Shown: positions 13,552 to 23,404 of the stretch, piece after piece
Layout of the letters: every line of letters begins with the position of its first letter
How positions within the stretch are numbered: position 1 is the first letter of the stretch
Source: Nocardia wallacei
Lineage (GTDB): Bacteria; Actinomycetota; Actinomycetes; Mycobacteriales; Mycobacteriaceae
NCBI RefSeq assembly: GCF_014466955.1
Contig: NZ_AP023396.1
Location: 7,130,001 to 7,194,000, forward strand
Direction of reading: 5' to 3'
Length of the DNA: 64,000 nucleotides
Position numbers and translations under genes: made by a program
Notes under the pieces: generated by a model
Database searches by the model: none
What the model was told of the DNA's origin: nothing
The model's input: the letters and a program-made list of their open reading frames with translations, nothing else

Positions 13552-14414
13552 CCGGCCACCCGCACGGTAGTAGTCGTTCCCCAAATAGCAAGACTGAGGA
13601 AGAAATCCAGAATGTTGATCAGCACGATCGAGGCCCGCACCGCACGTCCGACCGCCACGCCGACACCGGCCGGACCGCCGGTCGCGGTGAAGCCGTAGTA
13701 GCAGTGGATCAGGATGATGACGAACGCGAAGACCAGCACCTTGAGGAACGAATACAACACGTCCTCGGGTGGCAGGAACAGACTGAAGTAGTGGTCATAT
13801 GACCCGGTCGATTGCCCGTTGAACCACACACTGATCTGCCGCGAGGCCAGGAACGTGCCCAGCAGGCCGACGATGTACAGCGGGATCACGGCGGTGAAAC
13901 CGGCGATCACGCGGGTGGTCACCAGGAACGGCACCCCCGGCACCGCCATCACCTCGAGCGCGTCGATCTCCTCGGAGATCCGCATGGCCCCGAGTTGCGC
14001 GGTGAAACCACAGCCGACCGTCGCCGACAGCGCCAGCGCCGCGACGAGCGGGGCCAGCTCGCGGGTGTTGATGTAGCCGGTGAGGAATCCGGTCAGCACG
14101 CCGCTGCCCAGCGCGTCGAGCGCCTTGAAACCCTGCAGGCCCACGACCACGCCGACCGATGCCGACATCATCACGACCACGCCGATGGTGCCGCCGATCA
14201 CCGCCAGGGCGCCGGAGCCGAAGGTCACCTCGGCCAGCAGCCGCATGACCTCCTTGCGGTAGTGCACCACCGTGCGCGGAATCCACGCGATGGCCTTGGA
14301 GTAGAACGACATCTGATCGCCGGCGCGATCGATCACGTCGACCGGTCCGCGCAGCATCCTGCCGACCCGGCGCAGCTGCTTGGCGAACACCGGGGAACGC
14401 TGTGACACCACCAT
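13548..14414 (-). CDS. yrbEB: MlaE-type permease YrbE B, Mce lipid importer
   Basis: This 288-residue multi-pass protein is the second MlaE-family permease of the mce operon. Five to six hydrophobic segments are visible. The EIDALEVM motif, which contacts the ATPase in this family, is present near the middle. With YrbE A and the Mkl ATPase it should form the inner-membrane ABC-type core that drives MCE-dependent lipid import. It starts 3 nt after the yrbEA stop and overlaps mceA by 4 nt. Confidence 0.94.
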   Translation of the reverse strand: MVVSQRSPVFAKQLRRVGRMLRGPVDVIDRAGDQMSFYSKAIAWIPRTVVHYRKEVMRLLAEVTFGSGALAVIGGTIGVVVMMSASVGVVVGLQGFKALDALGSGVLTGFLTGYINTRELAPLVAALALSATVGCGFTAQLGAMRISEEIDALEVMAVPGVPFLVTTRVIAGFTAVIPLYIVGLLGTFLASRQISVWFNGQSTGSYDHYFSLFLPPEDVLYSFLKVLVFAFVIILIHCYYGFTATGGPAGVGVAVGRAVRASIVLINILDFFLSLAIWGTTTTVRVAG

Positions 14415-14417
14415 GGG

Positions 14418-15212
14418 TCAGGAGCCCTTGGCCGGGACGACCTGCAGGTACACCAACGTCAGAATCAGATTGACGAAGAAGAGCACCAGGAAGGTGATCA
14501 CCACGGATTGGTTCACCGCGTCACCCACTCCTTTCGGTCCCCCCTTCGGATGCAAACCCTTGTAAGCGGCGATAACTCCCGCGATCAGTCCGAAGATGAT
14601 TGCCTTGATCTCGCCGATCCACAGGTCGGGCAGTTGGGCCAGCGCGGAGAACGAGGCCAGGTAGGCGCCCGGCGTGCCGCCCTGCAGCAGTACGTTGAAG
14701 CCGTAGCCGCCGCAGATGCCGACGACCGACACCAGACCGTTGAGCAGCACGGCGACCAGCATCATGCCGAGCACGCGCGGCACCACCAGCCGCTGCACCG
14801 GGTCGATGCCCAGCACCTCCATCGCGTCGATCTCCTCGCGGATGGTCCGCGAACCCAGATCGGCCGCGACGGCCGAGCCGGCGGCGCCGGCGATGATCAG
14901 CGCGGTGACGACGGGAGCGGCCTGCTGGACGGTTGCCAGCACACTGGTGGCGCCGGTGAACGCCTCGGCGCCGAGTTGCTTGATCAGTGAACCGGTCTGC
15001 AAAGCCACAACGGCGCCGAACGGGATTGCCACCAAGGCGGCAGGGAGAATCGAGACGCTCGCGATGAACCACGACTGCTCGACGAACTCACGCCATTGGA
15101 AGGGCCGGACAAACGTTTTGCGCGCGACATTGATGAGCAGCGCGAAGATGTTGCCAGCCTGGGCAAAACCCGACTCGACCGGAGTGCGCAGCCGCGTCAG
15201 GGTTTGATTCAC
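14418..15212 (-). CDS. yrbEA: MlaE-type permease YrbE A, Mce lipid importer
   Basis: This 264-residue membrane protein is the first MlaE-family permease of the operon. It contains the EIDAMEVLGIDP motif typical of the family and five or six hydrophobic segments. The GTG start is only 11 nt after the mkl stop. That spacing strongly suggests the ATPase and the permeases share a transcript. Substrate cannot be read from sequence; known actinobacterial Mce systems import sterols, fatty acids or other lipids. Confidence 0.94.
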   Translation of the reverse strand: MNQTLTRLRTPVESGFAQAGNIFALLINVARKTFVRPFQWREFVEQSWFIASVSILPAALVAIPFGAVVALQTGSLIKQLGAEAFTGATSVLATVQQAAPVVTALIIAGAAGSAVAADLGSRTIREEIDAMEVLGIDPVQRLVVPRVLGMMLVAVLLNGLVSVVGICGGYGFNVLLQGGTPGAYLASFSALAQLPDLWIGEIKAIIFGLIAGVIAAYKGLHPKGGPKGVGDAVNQSVVITFLVLFFVNLILTLVYLQVVPAKGS

Positions 15213-15223
15213 GGCTGCGTATG

Positions 15224-16300
15224 TTACCCGTTGGTTGGGTTGTGACGCACGGTGGTGTCGTACGCGCCGCCCTGATATTCCGGAGTATTGCCGGTGTAGG
15301 CCGGTAGGACTTGTGTATCGCCGTTCTCGTTCATCGATTCCTGGATGGCGACCTGCGCCGCGTGCGGCAGGGTGTGCATGATCTCCAGGACCCGGTGGCG
15401 ACGGCGCTCCACGGCCTGCCGGAACGGCATTCCGGGCGTGGCCTTCATCTGCGGGATGATGCCCTCGACCTCGTCGGTGCCGTTGTCGTAGTGGCCGGCG
15501 TCGGCGAGCGCCTGCTCGCGCGCCATCTGCGCCTCGTCCTTCTCCTCCGACATGCCGATCGGACCGACCATGCGGCCGTTGAGGAACTGCTTGACCACCG
15601 GCTCGTCCGAGGTGAGCAGCACCTCGCGCGGGCCGAACATGACCAGCTGCCGACGGAACAGCATGCCGATGTTGTCGGGCACGGTGCGGGCCAGGTTGAT
15701 GTTGTGCGTCACGATCAGGATCGTCGCGTCGATCTGCGCGTTGATGTCGATCAGCAACTGCGAAAGATAGGTCGTGCGAACGGGATCCAGGCCCGAGTCC
15801 GGCTCGTCGACGAGGATGATCTGCGGGTCCAGCACCAGCGCGCGAGCCAGGCCGGCGCGCTTGCGCATACCACCGGAGATCTCACCGGGCAGCTTGCCCT
15901 CGGCACCGAGCAGACCGGTCAGCTCGAGCTTCTCCATGACGATCTTCTTGATCTCGGATTCGCTCTTCTTGGTGTGCTCGCGCAGCGGGAAGGCCACGTT
16001 GTCGAACAGATTCATCGAGCCGAACAGCGCGCCGTCCTGGAACAGGACGCCGAACAGTTTGCGGATCTCGTAGAGTTCCTTGTTGGAGCAGGTGGTGATG
16101 TCGGTGCCGTCGATGAAGATCGAACCGCGCTCCGGGCGCAACAGCCCGATCAGCGACTTCAGGAACACCGACTTACCGGTACCGGAGGGGCCGAGCAGCG
16201 CACTGACTTCCCCCGGAGGCAGCGTCAGCGTGACATCCTGCCAAATCCGCTGCGAACCGAAAGACTTGGTAACAGCTTCGGTCCTGACCTCGACGCCCAC
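15224..16300 (-). CDS. mkl: Mce-system ATPase Mkl (MceG), MlaF-like
   Basis: This 358-residue ABC ATPase energises the MCE importer. It has Walker A GPSGTGKS (residues 37-44), the family's unusual signature ISGGMRKR in place of LSGGQ, Walker B IILVDEP, and the about 100-residue C-terminal extension typical of Mkl/MceG. I chose the GTG at 16298-16300 because GGAGG (16306-16310) lies 5 nt before it; a GTG 12 nt upstream is less likely. In mycobacteria mkl is separate from the mce operons; here it leads one. It follows the rplL terminator, so its promoter should lie within 16301-16491, where I could not pick a convincing one. Confidence 0.95.
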   Translation of the reverse strand: MGVEVRTEAVTKSFGSQRIWQDVTLTLPPGEVSALLGPSGTGKSVFLKSLIGLLRPERGSIFIDGTDITTCSNKELYEIRKLFGVLFQDGALFGSMNLFDNVAFPLREHTKKSESEIKKIVMEKLELTGLLGAEGKLPGEISGGMRKRAGLARALVLDPQIILVDEPDSGLDPVRTTYLSQLLIDINAQIDATILIVTHNINLARTVPDNIGMLFRRQLVMFGPREVLLTSDEPVVKQFLNGRMVGPIGMSEEKDEAQMAREQALADAGHYDNGTDEVEGIIPQMKATPGMPFRQAVERRRHRVLEIMHTLPHAAQVAIQESMNENGDTQVLPAYTGNTPEYQGGAYDTTVRHNPTNG

Positions 16301-16491
16301 GCCAACCTCCACGAATTCTTCAGACGAGCGCCCGAGCGGCTACGTCACGGCACGGCATTACCAGCGGTATGTGACGCGGCACACTGGGGTGCGGTCACTG
16401 TATCGCATGCCGCCAGTCTGGGACAGACTACCTGACTCGTCGGTAGAAACTTTGTCACCGACCACTGCGGCGAGCACGGCCGGGAAAAGAC

Positions 16492-16529
16492 CGAAAGCGG
16501 GCGGTTCCACCGGGAACCGCCCGCTTTCG
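16492..16529 (-). terminator. Terminator of the rplJ-rplL operon
   Basis: A perfect 17-bp stem (16492-16508 with 16513-16529) with an ACCG loop lies 20 nt after the rplL stop. On the minus strand it is followed by a T-rich run (CGGTCTTTTCC). It is a textbook intrinsic terminator and separates the ribosomal genes from mkl and the mce operon. Confidence 0.9.
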
Positions 16530-16548
16530 AAAAACGGTGCGACCGTTA

Positions 16549-16935
16549 TTACTTGACGGACACCTTGGCGCCGGCCTCTTCCAGCTTGGTCTTGGCGGCG
16601 TCGGCGGCCTCCTTGGCGACCTTCTCCAGGATCGGCTTCGGAGCGCCCTCGACCAGGTCCTTGGCCTCCTTCAGGCCCAGGCCGGACACGATCTCGCGGA
16701 CGACCTTGATGACCTGGATCTTCTTGTCGCCGGCACCCTCGAGGATGACGTCGAACTCGTCCTGCTCCTCGGCGGCCTCGGCCGGGGCGCCGGCGGCGGC
16801 GCCACCGACAGCGGCGACGGCGACCGGAGCCGCCGCGGTGACCTCGAACTTCTCCTCGAACTTCTTGACGAAGTCCGACAGCTCGAGCAGGGTCATGCCG
16901 CCGATGGTCTCCAGCAGCTCGTCAACGTTGGCCAT
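16549..16935 (-). CDS. rplL: 50S ribosomal protein L7/L12
   Basis: This 128-residue acidic protein is the ribosomal stalk protein that recruits translation GTPases. The N-terminal dimerisation region, an Ala/Gly-rich hinge (about residues 38-55) and the C-terminal domain with the KxxKxVRExxxLGLKEAK pattern are all present. Length is normal for an actinobacterium. It lies 41 nt after rplJ and ends just before a strong terminator. Confidence 0.98.
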   Translation of the reverse strand: MANVDELLETIGGMTLLELSDFVKKFEEKFEVTAAAPVAVAAVGGAAAGAPAEAAEEQDEFDVILEGAGDKKIQVIKVVREIVSGLGLKEAKDLVEGAPKPILEKVAKEAADAAKTKLEEAGAKVSVK

Positions 16936-16976
16936 GATGGCTTCCTTTCAGTGATGTCTCGGGTTGGGGGAACGAC

Positions 16977-17528
16977 TTATTCGGCATCGGCGGCCGGGGC
17001 GGACGCGTCGCCCTCGGCGCGCTTCTTGTCCTCGAGCGCGGCGAACAGGCGAGCCACCTGGCCAGCGGGCGCGGCGAACAGGCCGGCCGCCTTGGTCAGG
17101 TTGCCCTTCATGGCGCCGGCCAGCTTGGACAGCAGCACCTCGCGCGACTCCAGGTCGGCGATCCGCTCGACCTCGGACACGGACAGCGGCGCGCCGTCCA
17201 TGTAGCCGCCCTTGATGACCAGCGCCTTGTTCTCCTTGGCGAAGGTCTTCAGCGCCTTGGCTGCCTCGACCGGCTCACCGCTGATGAAGGTGATGGCGGT
17301 CGGACCGACGAACAAGTCATCCAGGCCTTCCACGCCCGCCTCGGCGGCGGCACGCTTGACCAGGGTGTTCTTGGCGACGGAGTACGTGGCGTTCGCGCCC
17401 AGGGCCCGGCGCAGCTCGGTGAGCTTGCCGACCGACAGACCACGGTATTCCGTGATCACGGTGGCGGTGGAGCCCTTGAACTGCTCGGTGATCTCCTCGA
17501 CCGCGTCGACCTTCCAGGTCTTTGCCAT
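16977..17528 (-). CDS. rplJ: 50S ribosomal protein L10
   Basis: This 183-residue protein anchors the L7/L12 stalk to 23S rRNA. Its N terminus ([20 protein letters not shown]) and internal pattern match actinobacterial L10. A short acidic/Ala-rich tail ends the protein. The ATG at 17526-17528 has a GGAGG site 6 nt upstream. In many bacteria L10 binds its own mRNA leader to repress this operon, and the leader here contains suitable hairpins (17534-17738). The frame stays open upstream through the leader, but that part is not coding. Confidence 0.97.
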   Translation of the reverse strand: MAKTWKVDAVEEITEQFKGSTATVITEYRGLSVGKLTELRRALGANATYSVAKNTLVKRAAAEAGVEGLDDLFVGPTAITFISGEPVEAAKALKTFAKENKALVIKGGYMDGAPLSVSEVERIADLESREVLLSKLAGAMKGNLTKAAGLFAAPAGQVARLFAALEDKKRAEGDASAPAADAE

Positions 17529-17533
17529 ACTTC

Positions 17534-17738
17534 GCCTCCTCTCTGGATGGTCGGTTCGTTGCGAACTACCGACTCCGCTGGAGGAGAAGCGCCCCGGCGA
17601 CAAAGCTGACGCCCCGGACGCAGAGGTTCCGGGGCGTACAAGAAAAGGGCGCGAGTGAACTCGCACTATTTCCCTACCTCGGTTCTCCCTGCGTGGGCCG
17701 CCGGCAATATCGCCGGACCTTCGACTGCCCGAGGGCAG
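17534..17738 (-). promoter_or_regulatory. Structured mRNA leader of rplJ-rplL (L10-leader-like)
   Basis: The leader holds several hairpins: 17725-17738, 17701-17716 and a perfect 10-bp stem 17609-17618/17628-17637. The 5' arm of that stem (CGCCCCGG as RNA, from 17629-17636) can instead pair with a second CCGGGGCG copy (17590-17597). A CTTCTCCTCC run (17580-17589) is complementary to the GAGGAG of the rplJ ribosome site (17534-17544). This is the layout expected of an autoregulated L10 leader. The regulation itself is inferred. Confidence 0.5.
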
Positions 17739-17852
17739 CGACCAACGGTCTTCGGTAGAACTATGGGGGTTGATCGCCGAACCAGCCGACGACCGTTGTC
17801 CAGAATAACCGAACCTCCGCCCATCTGCCAAAACGGGTCCGGGAAAGCCGAA

Positions 17853-17880
17853 GGGCCGGCACCGCTGGCGGTACCGGCCC
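17853..17880 (-). terminator. Terminator of the rplK-rplA transcript
   Basis: A 12-bp stem (17853-17864 with 17869-17880, one G-U pair in the RNA) with a 4-nt loop begins 20 nt after the rplA stop. It is followed on the minus strand by TTCGGCTTT. It should separate rplKA from rplJL, which then needs its own promoter in the 324-nt gap before rplJ. Confidence 0.75.
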
Positions 17881-17899
17881 TTCGAAACCTGTTGCGCTG

Positions 17900-18613
17900 C
17901 TACGCGTCCTCTTCGGTGAGGTTTCGGGTGCGGTTCGGGTCCACCGGGATGCCCGGGCCGGTGTTGGTCGAAATCGTCACCTTCTTGACGTAGCGGCCCT
18001 TCGCGGTGGAGGGCTTGAGGCGCAGGATCTCCTCGAGGGCGGCGCCGTAGTTCTCCACCAGGTTCTTCTCTTCGAAGGAGGCCTTGCCGATCACGAAGTG
18101 CAGGTTGGCCTGCTTGTCGACGCGGAAGTTGATCTTGCCGCCCTTGATGTCGTTGACGGCCTTGGTCACATCGGTGGTGACGGTGCCCGTCTTCGGGTTC
18201 GGCATCAGACCGCGGGGGCCCAGCACGCGCGCGATGCGGCCGACCTTGGCCATCTGGTCGGGGGTGGCGATCGCGGCGTCGAAGTCCAGCCAACCGCCCT
18301 GGATACGCTCGATCAGATCCTCGGCGCCCACGGCGTCGGCGCCGGCGGCCTCGGCCTCGGCGGCCTTCTCACCGGCGGCGAACACGATGACGCGCGCGGT
18401 CTTACCGGTGCCGTGCGGCAGGTTGACGGTGCCGCGCACCATCTGGTCGGCCTTGCGGGGGTCGACACCGAGACGGACGGCGACCTCGACGGTGGCGTCG
18501 GTCTTCTTGGTGGCGGTCTCCTTCGCCAGCCGGGTAGCGGCCAGCGGCGAGTAGAGCTGAGCGCGGTCGACCTTGGCGGCCGCCTCGAGATAAGCCTTGC
18601 TTCGTTTTGCCAT
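17900..18613 (-). CDS. rplA: 50S ribosomal protein L1
   Basis: This 237-residue protein binds 23S rRNA at the L1 stalk and represses its own mRNA in many bacteria. The family motif around [14 protein letters not shown] is intact, as are the N-terminal lysine-rich segment and the C-terminal [17 protein letters not shown] stretch. Length is normal. It follows rplK by 66 nt and precedes a hairpin terminator. Confidence 0.98.
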   Translation of the reverse strand: MAKRSKAYLEAAAKVDRAQLYSPLAATRLAKETATKKTDATVEVAVRLGVDPRKADQMVRGTVNLPHGTGKTARVIVFAAGEKAAEAEAAGADAVGAEDLIERIQGGWLDFDAAIATPDQMAKVGRIARVLGPRGLMPNPKTGTVTTDVTKAVNDIKGGKINFRVDKQANLHFVIGKASFEEKNLVENYGAALEEILRLKPSTAKGRYVKKVTISTNTGPGIPVDPNRTRNLTEEDA

Positions 18614-18679
18614 GATTCTCTGTCCTGTTCGTGGTTCAGACGTGGTTGTCGGGACTGGCCGTCCCTCCCACCTGGAGCC

Positions 18680-19114
18680 TCACTCGGAGATGGTGATGCC
18701 CATCGAGCGAGCGGTGCCCGCGATGATCTTCGCCGCCTGATCGATGTCGTTGGCGTTCAGGTCTTCCTGCTTGGTCTTGGCGATCTCGCGGATCTGGTCC
18801 ATGGTGACCGTGGCGACCTTGTTGCGGTGCGGCTCGGGCGAACCCTTCTGCACACCGGCGGCCTTCAGCAGCAGCTTGGCGGCGGGCGGAGTCTTCAGCT
18901 TGAAGTCGAACGAGCGGTCTTCGTAGACCGTGATCTCGACCGGGATGACGTTGCCACGCTGCGACTCGGTCGCGGCGTTGTACGCCTTGCAGAACTCCAT
19001 GATGTTGACGCCGTGCTGACCGAGCGCGGGACCCACCGGCGGAGCGGGGTTCGCCTGACCGGCCTGGATCTGGAGCTTGATGAGCCCAGAGACCTTCTTC
19101 TTCTTGGGGGGCAT
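18680..19114 (-). CDS. rplK: 50S ribosomal protein L11
   Basis: This 144-residue protein binds the GTPase-associated region of 23S rRNA and is the partner of thiopeptides and RelA. The proline-rich N-terminal helix motif ([17 protein letters not shown]) and the C-terminal rRNA-binding domain are present. Length matches the family. It lies downstream of nusG and upstream of rplA in the usual order. Confidence 0.98.
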   Translation of the reverse strand: MPPKKKKVSGLIKLQIQAGQANPAPPVGPALGQHGVNIMEFCKAYNAATESQRGNVIPVEITVYEDRSFDFKLKTPPAAKLLLKAAGVQKGSPEPHRNKVATVTMDQIREIAKTKQEDLNANDIDQAAKIIAGTARSMGITISE

Positions 19115-19184
19115 CTTTCTTTCCTTGGTATAGGTTCCTTACGGATTTCCGCAAGCCTGCTCCGGGGACGCGCCCCGGAAGTCC

Positions 19185-20096
<912 letters not shown>

Positions 20097-20100
20097 TCAG

Positions 20101-20496
20101 CTAGCCGAACAGCCAGTCGACACCCTTGATGAACGCCACGTCCAACCCGTAGATGAACGCGACCATGAAGACCACGAACACCAAGACCACGCTCGTATAG
20201 GTGACCATCTGCTTGCGGTTGGGCCAGATCACCTTTCGGAGTTCCGCGACCACCTCACGCAGGAACTTCACCAGACGCTTGAGCGGATTCGACGAACCCC
20301 GCGCCTTGTTGTCCGCCGACTTGGACGTCTTGCGGGCCGAATCGGCACGCTCGATCGTGGCGACCGCGCCCGTATCCGTCCGCGAGGACGAGGTGCGAGC
20401 CCGACGAGCCGACCGCTTACCGCTCGGTCGACTCACCGCGGTGTCATCGTCATCGGACGCATGCGCGCCGTGGCGAATGTCCCGCTCGTCGCTCAC
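20101..20496 (-). CDS. secE: Preprotein translocase subunit SecE
   Basis: This 131-residue protein is the small essential subunit of the SecYEG channel. The conserved FLREVVAELRKVIWPNRKQM segment precedes a single membrane helix (about residues 101-124). The long, charged N terminus is usual in actinobacteria. The GTG at 20494-20496 has a GAGGAG site 5 nt upstream. The frame remains open to 20631 but that stretch is the complement of tRNA-Trp, so I exclude it. Confidence 0.96.
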   Translation of the reverse strand: MSDERDIRHGAHASDDDDTAVSRPSGKRSARRARTSSSRTDTGAVATIERADSARKTSKSADNKARGSSNPLKRLVKFLREVVAELRKVIWPNRKQMVTYTSVVLVFVVFMVAFIYGLDVAFIKGVDWLFG

Positions 20497-20530
20497 GCCC
20501 ACTCCTCGCTGTCGTCGCTGGCATCCAGTG

Positions 20531-20603
<73 letters not shown>

Positions 20604-20817
20604 TCGGCTGGACGTTCTCGCTATCCAGCACCGTTTCTCTTCAGTTGTGCCCGGGTATCACACAACACGCGCGCCACTCCGGCGATGCCGGCCCCGACGG
20701 TTTCCCGTCCGGAACCAGCCCCTTCAGAGCAGCGCGCAGCGGCTGGTGACCCCAGAAACCCGAGTGTACGTTACCGATCCTCGGGACCGCCAATCGGGTC
20801 CGGCCGGGGCCGCCGGA

Positions 20818-21909
20818 TCACACCAGCTGCACCGTCGCGGTCGCACGCCCGAAGATCTTACGCCCCTCCGATTTCGCGACGATCGCCACGACGGCCGTGC
20901 GCGATTCGGGGTCCACCGACTTCACCTTGCCGGTGTACTCGATCTCGGCCGGGCGGTCGGCGGGCACGTAGACCGGGCTGGTGAACCGGACGTTGTACTC
21001 CTTGACCGCACCCGGGTCGCCCAGCCAGGACGTGACGAAGCCGCCACCCAGGCCCATGGTCAGCATGCCGTGCGCCACCACGCCGTCCAGCCCGACGAGC
21101 CGCACGACGTCGTCGCTCCAGTGGATGGGGTTGGCGTCGCCGGAGACACCGGCGTAGTTGACCAGATCGCCGCGGGTGAGCCGGACGATGCGCGGCGGCA
21201 GCTCGGTGCCGACGGCCACGTCCTCGAACTTCAGTCCGCGCTTACCCGGCGCGGGGGCGGAGTCCGGAACGCGAGGCTCCGGCGGCGGGGTGGACGCCGC
21301 GCCGGTGCGCGGCCGGTGCGCGGGCGCCTCGCCGATGCCGTGCATGAGCACGTTGCGGACGGCTTCGCCCATGCTCGGGTCGATCTCGGCGCCGCTGCGG
21401 CCGACGAGCGTGGTGTAGGTGGTCAGCACCAGCTCGTCGTTCTGCGCGGTCACGATGTTCTTGGTGACGATCATGTCGGCACCGCCGGGGGCCTGCCGGA
21501 ACGAGTGCAGGTACACATCGCAGACGAGCTGGTCGCCGACCCGGATCGGGCGGTGGAACTCCAGGATCTGGTCGGTCTGCATGATCTGGCTCAGGTCGTA
21601 GCCGGTGACGACCTGCTCGAACAGCTTGCGCTGGGCCAGAATTCCGACCAGGGAGATGAAGGTCAGCGGCGCGACCAGACCGTCGTGGCCGTACTCCTGG
21701 GCGATGTCCTCGTCCCAGTGCACCGGGTGGTAGTCCTGCACGGCGCGGGCGTACTCGCGCACCTTCTCGCGGCCGACCTCGTAGTAGTCGTCGACGCGGT
21801 AATGGTGGCCGACCATGGCCGCGGCGTGGGCCGCGGGGTCCAGCGGCTCGCCGTTCGCCGCGGCGGTGGACTGAACCGTTTCGACATCGGTACCGGTGTT
21901 GATTGTCAC
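20818..21909 (-). CDS. hadAB: Fused (3R)-hydroxyacyl-ACP dehydratase HadA/HadB
   Basis: This 363-residue protein joins two hot-dog domains that are separate HadA and HadB in mycobacteria, where they dehydrate the 3-hydroxyacyl-ACP during FAS-II elongation of mycolic acid precursors. The HadA-like half spans about residues 33-180 and the HadB-like half about 225-363, with a Pro-rich linker. The HadB half has the catalytic pattern DANPIH (Asp258, His263). The HadA half also reads D-x4-H (Asp59, His64). No hadC is adjacent. The start is a GTG. It sits between rpmG and tRNA-Trp, the same slot as hadABC in M. tuberculosis. Confidence 0.93.
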   Translation of the reverse strand: MTINTGTDVETVQSTAAANGEPLDPAAHAAAMVGHHYRVDDYYEVGREKVREYARAVQDYHPVHWDEDIAQEYGHDGLVAPLTFISLVGILAQRKLFEQVVTGYDLSQIMQTDQILEFHRPIRVGDQLVCDVYLHSFRQAPGGADMIVTKNIVTAQNDELVLTTYTTLVGRSGAEIDPSMGEAVRNVLMHGIGEAPAHRPRTGAASTPPPEPRVPDSAPAPGKRGLKFEDVAVGTELPPRIVRLTRGDLVNYAGVSGDANPIHWSDDVVRLVGLDGVVAHGMLTMGLGGGFVTSWLGDPGAVKEYNVRFTSPVYVPADRPAEIEYTGKVKSVDPESRTAVVAIVAKSEGRKIFGRATATVQLV

Positions 21910-22044
21910 GGAAGGCTGTCCCTATCTGACCCCACTACCGGGAGTCGGCTGAGCGCTCACCACCGCACTTACACCAAGTGCCGGAGCGGCGAAACCTGCT
22001 CCGGCACTTTAGACCAACGCGGCAGCGTGCACGCGTGGAGATAT

Positions 22045-22215
22045 TTAGCGAGACTCGCGGTGGGCCCGGTGGGTGCCGCAGTTCGGGCAGAACTTCTTCA
22101 GCTCGAGGCGGTCCGGGTCGTTACGCCGGTTCTTCTTGGTGATGTAGTTGCGATGCTTGCACTCTTCGCAGGCCAAGGTGATCTTTGGCCGGACATCGGT
22201 GGACTTCGCGGCCAC
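22045..22215 (-). CDS. rpmG: 50S ribosomal protein L33, zinc-binding type
   Basis: This 56-residue protein is too short to stand out among overlapping frames but is clear by sequence. It contains [20 protein letters not shown] and the two CxxC zinc knuckles (Cys16/Cys19 and Cys43/Cys46). Intact cysteines mark the zinc-dependent (C+) form. The GTG start at 22213-22215 follows AGAAGG. It lies between tRNA-Met and hadAB, as rpmG2 does in M. tuberculosis. Confidence 0.96.
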   Translation of the reverse strand: MAAKSTDVRPKITLACEECKHRNYITKKNRRNDPDRLELKKFCPNCGTHRAHRESR

Positions 22216-22260
22216 GATATGCCTTCTTTCCGGTCAACCTAGAGGGTCAATCAGTATGGG

Positions 22261-22333
22261 TAGCGATGGCCGGACTCGAACCGGCGACACAACGATTATG
22301 AGTCGTTTGCTCTACCGCCTGAGCTACACCGCC
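22261..22333 (-). tRNA. metT: tRNA-Met (CAT), elongator type
   Basis: The 73-nt sequence forms a cloverleaf with acceptor GGCGGTG paired to CATCGCT (two G-U pairs) and discriminator A. The anticodon loop is CTCATAA. The anticodon stem lacks the three G-C pairs of initiator tRNA, so this is the elongator species. Confidence 0.95.
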
Positions 22334-22417
22334 ATATGCGCGGTACTGCGGAGGTGCGGCCCGGCTCTCGATTCTGGTGCTCAGAGTGCCGAGTCGGTCA
22401 CCACCGGCAATCCGGCG

Positions 22418-22490
22418 AGCCCCCTAACGGAATCGAACCGTTGACCTTTTCCTTACCATGGAAACGCTCTGCCGACTGAGCTAAGGGGGC
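22418..22490 (-). tRNA. thrT: tRNA-Thr (GGT)
   Basis: The 73-nt sequence has acceptor GCCCCCT paired to AGGGGGC with discriminator T. The anticodon loop ATGGTAA carries GGT. It lies upstream of tRNA-Met on the same strand, an arrangement conserved upstream of rpmG in actinobacteria. Confidence 0.95.
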
Positions 22491-22619
22491 GCGGCTGCTC
22501 GCGCTCCGTGTGACGATCTCTCGCACCCGGGGCGCTGAAGCCTTGAACGAGGTTACACACCCGACCGCGTGGTTACCAAATTGGCTGGTCAACCCCTACG
22601 AACCGCCCGGAAACGACGC

Positions 22620-22647
22620 AGGCCCGCCCCGGATGCGGGGCGGGCCT
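22620..22647 (-). terminator. Terminator downstream of tRNA-Tyr
   Basis: A perfect 12-bp GC-rich stem (22620-22631 with 22636-22647) with a 4-nt loop begins 8 nt after the 3' end of tRNA-Tyr. It should end the tRNA-Tyr transcript, so tRNA-Thr and tRNA-Met would need a separate promoter. Confidence 0.75.
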
Positions 22648-22654
22648 GGAAGGG

Positions 22655-22735
22655 TGGCGGATGAAGGATTCGAACCTCCGAAGCTTTCGCGGCTGATTTA
22701 CAGTCAGCTCCCTTTGGCCACTCGGGCAATCCGCC
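22655..22735 (-). tRNA. tyrT: tRNA-Tyr (GTA)
   Basis: The 81-nt sequence has acceptor GGCGGAT paired to ATCCGCC with discriminator A. The anticodon loop CTGTAAA carries GTA. The long variable arm is as expected for bacterial tRNA-Tyr. Confidence 0.96.
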
Positions 22736-22898
22736 TGGTCGCGCTCGAATCAGCGCGCTGAGCAGAATACAACGACCCGGGCCCCCGGACGCAAACCGGC
22801 TGGCCAAGCCGATGCCCGCGCGACTAACTTCGGGGGTTCGGGGTAGAAGTTCTCTGCTACCGGAACGTCCGGAGCGCAATCTCAGACAGGAGCGCAGG

Positions 22899-23390
22899 GT
22901 GGCCGATTCGTCATTCGATGTGGTGAGCAAGGTCGATCGGCAGGAGGTCGACAACGCGCTCAATCAGGCGGCGAAAGAGCTGAATACCCGCTACGACTTC
23001 CGCGGTACCGGCGCGAGCATCGAGTGGTCCGGCGAGGAGAAGATCGTGGTGTCGGCCGAGTCCGAGGACCGGGTGAAGGCCGCGCTGGAGGTCTTCAAGG
23101 AGAAGCTGATTCGCCGCGACATCTCACTGAAGGCCTTCGACGCCGGAGAGCCGCAGGCCTCCGGAAAGGTGTACAAGATCACGGGCACGCTCGTGCAGGG
23201 CATCTCCACGGAGAACGCGAAGAAGATCGCGAAGAAGATTCGCGACGAGGGCCCCAAGGGTGTCAAGGCCCAGATCCAGGGCGAGGAACTCCGCGTGAGC
23301 AGCAAGAAGCGCGACGACTTGCAAGCCGTCATCTCCCTGCTCAAGGGCGCCGACTTCGATGTGGCCCTGCAGTTCGTGAACTATCGGTAA
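22899..23390 (+). CDS. YajQ family cyclic-di-GMP/nucleotide-binding protein
   Basis: This 163-residue protein matches the YajQ/DUF520 family along its length, from [20 protein letters not shown] to the C-terminal [20 protein letters not shown]. The family has two tandem RRM-like folds and binds nucleotides; some members bind cyclic di-GMP. The GTG start at 22899 has AGGAG 8 nt upstream. It is the first plus-strand gene of the window and converges on htpX across a tandem-repeat array. Its role in this organism is not known. Confidence 0.93.
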   Translation: MADSSFDVVSKVDRQEVDNALNQAAKELNTRYDFRGTGASIEWSGEEKIVVSAESEDRVKAALEVFKEKLIRRDISLKAFDAGEPQASGKVYKITGTLVQGISTENAKKIAKKIRDEGPKGVKAQIQGEELRVSSKKRDDLQAVISLLKGADFDVALQFVNYR

Positions 23391-23404
23391 GCCCCCGGCG
23401 AAAA

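Noticed and set aside
16313..16491. Promoter for mkl and the mce operon
   Set aside because: TAGTCT and TACAGT hexamers occur on the minus strand here, but neither has an acceptable -35 at 16-19 nt. A promoter must be present after the terminator, but I cannot place it.
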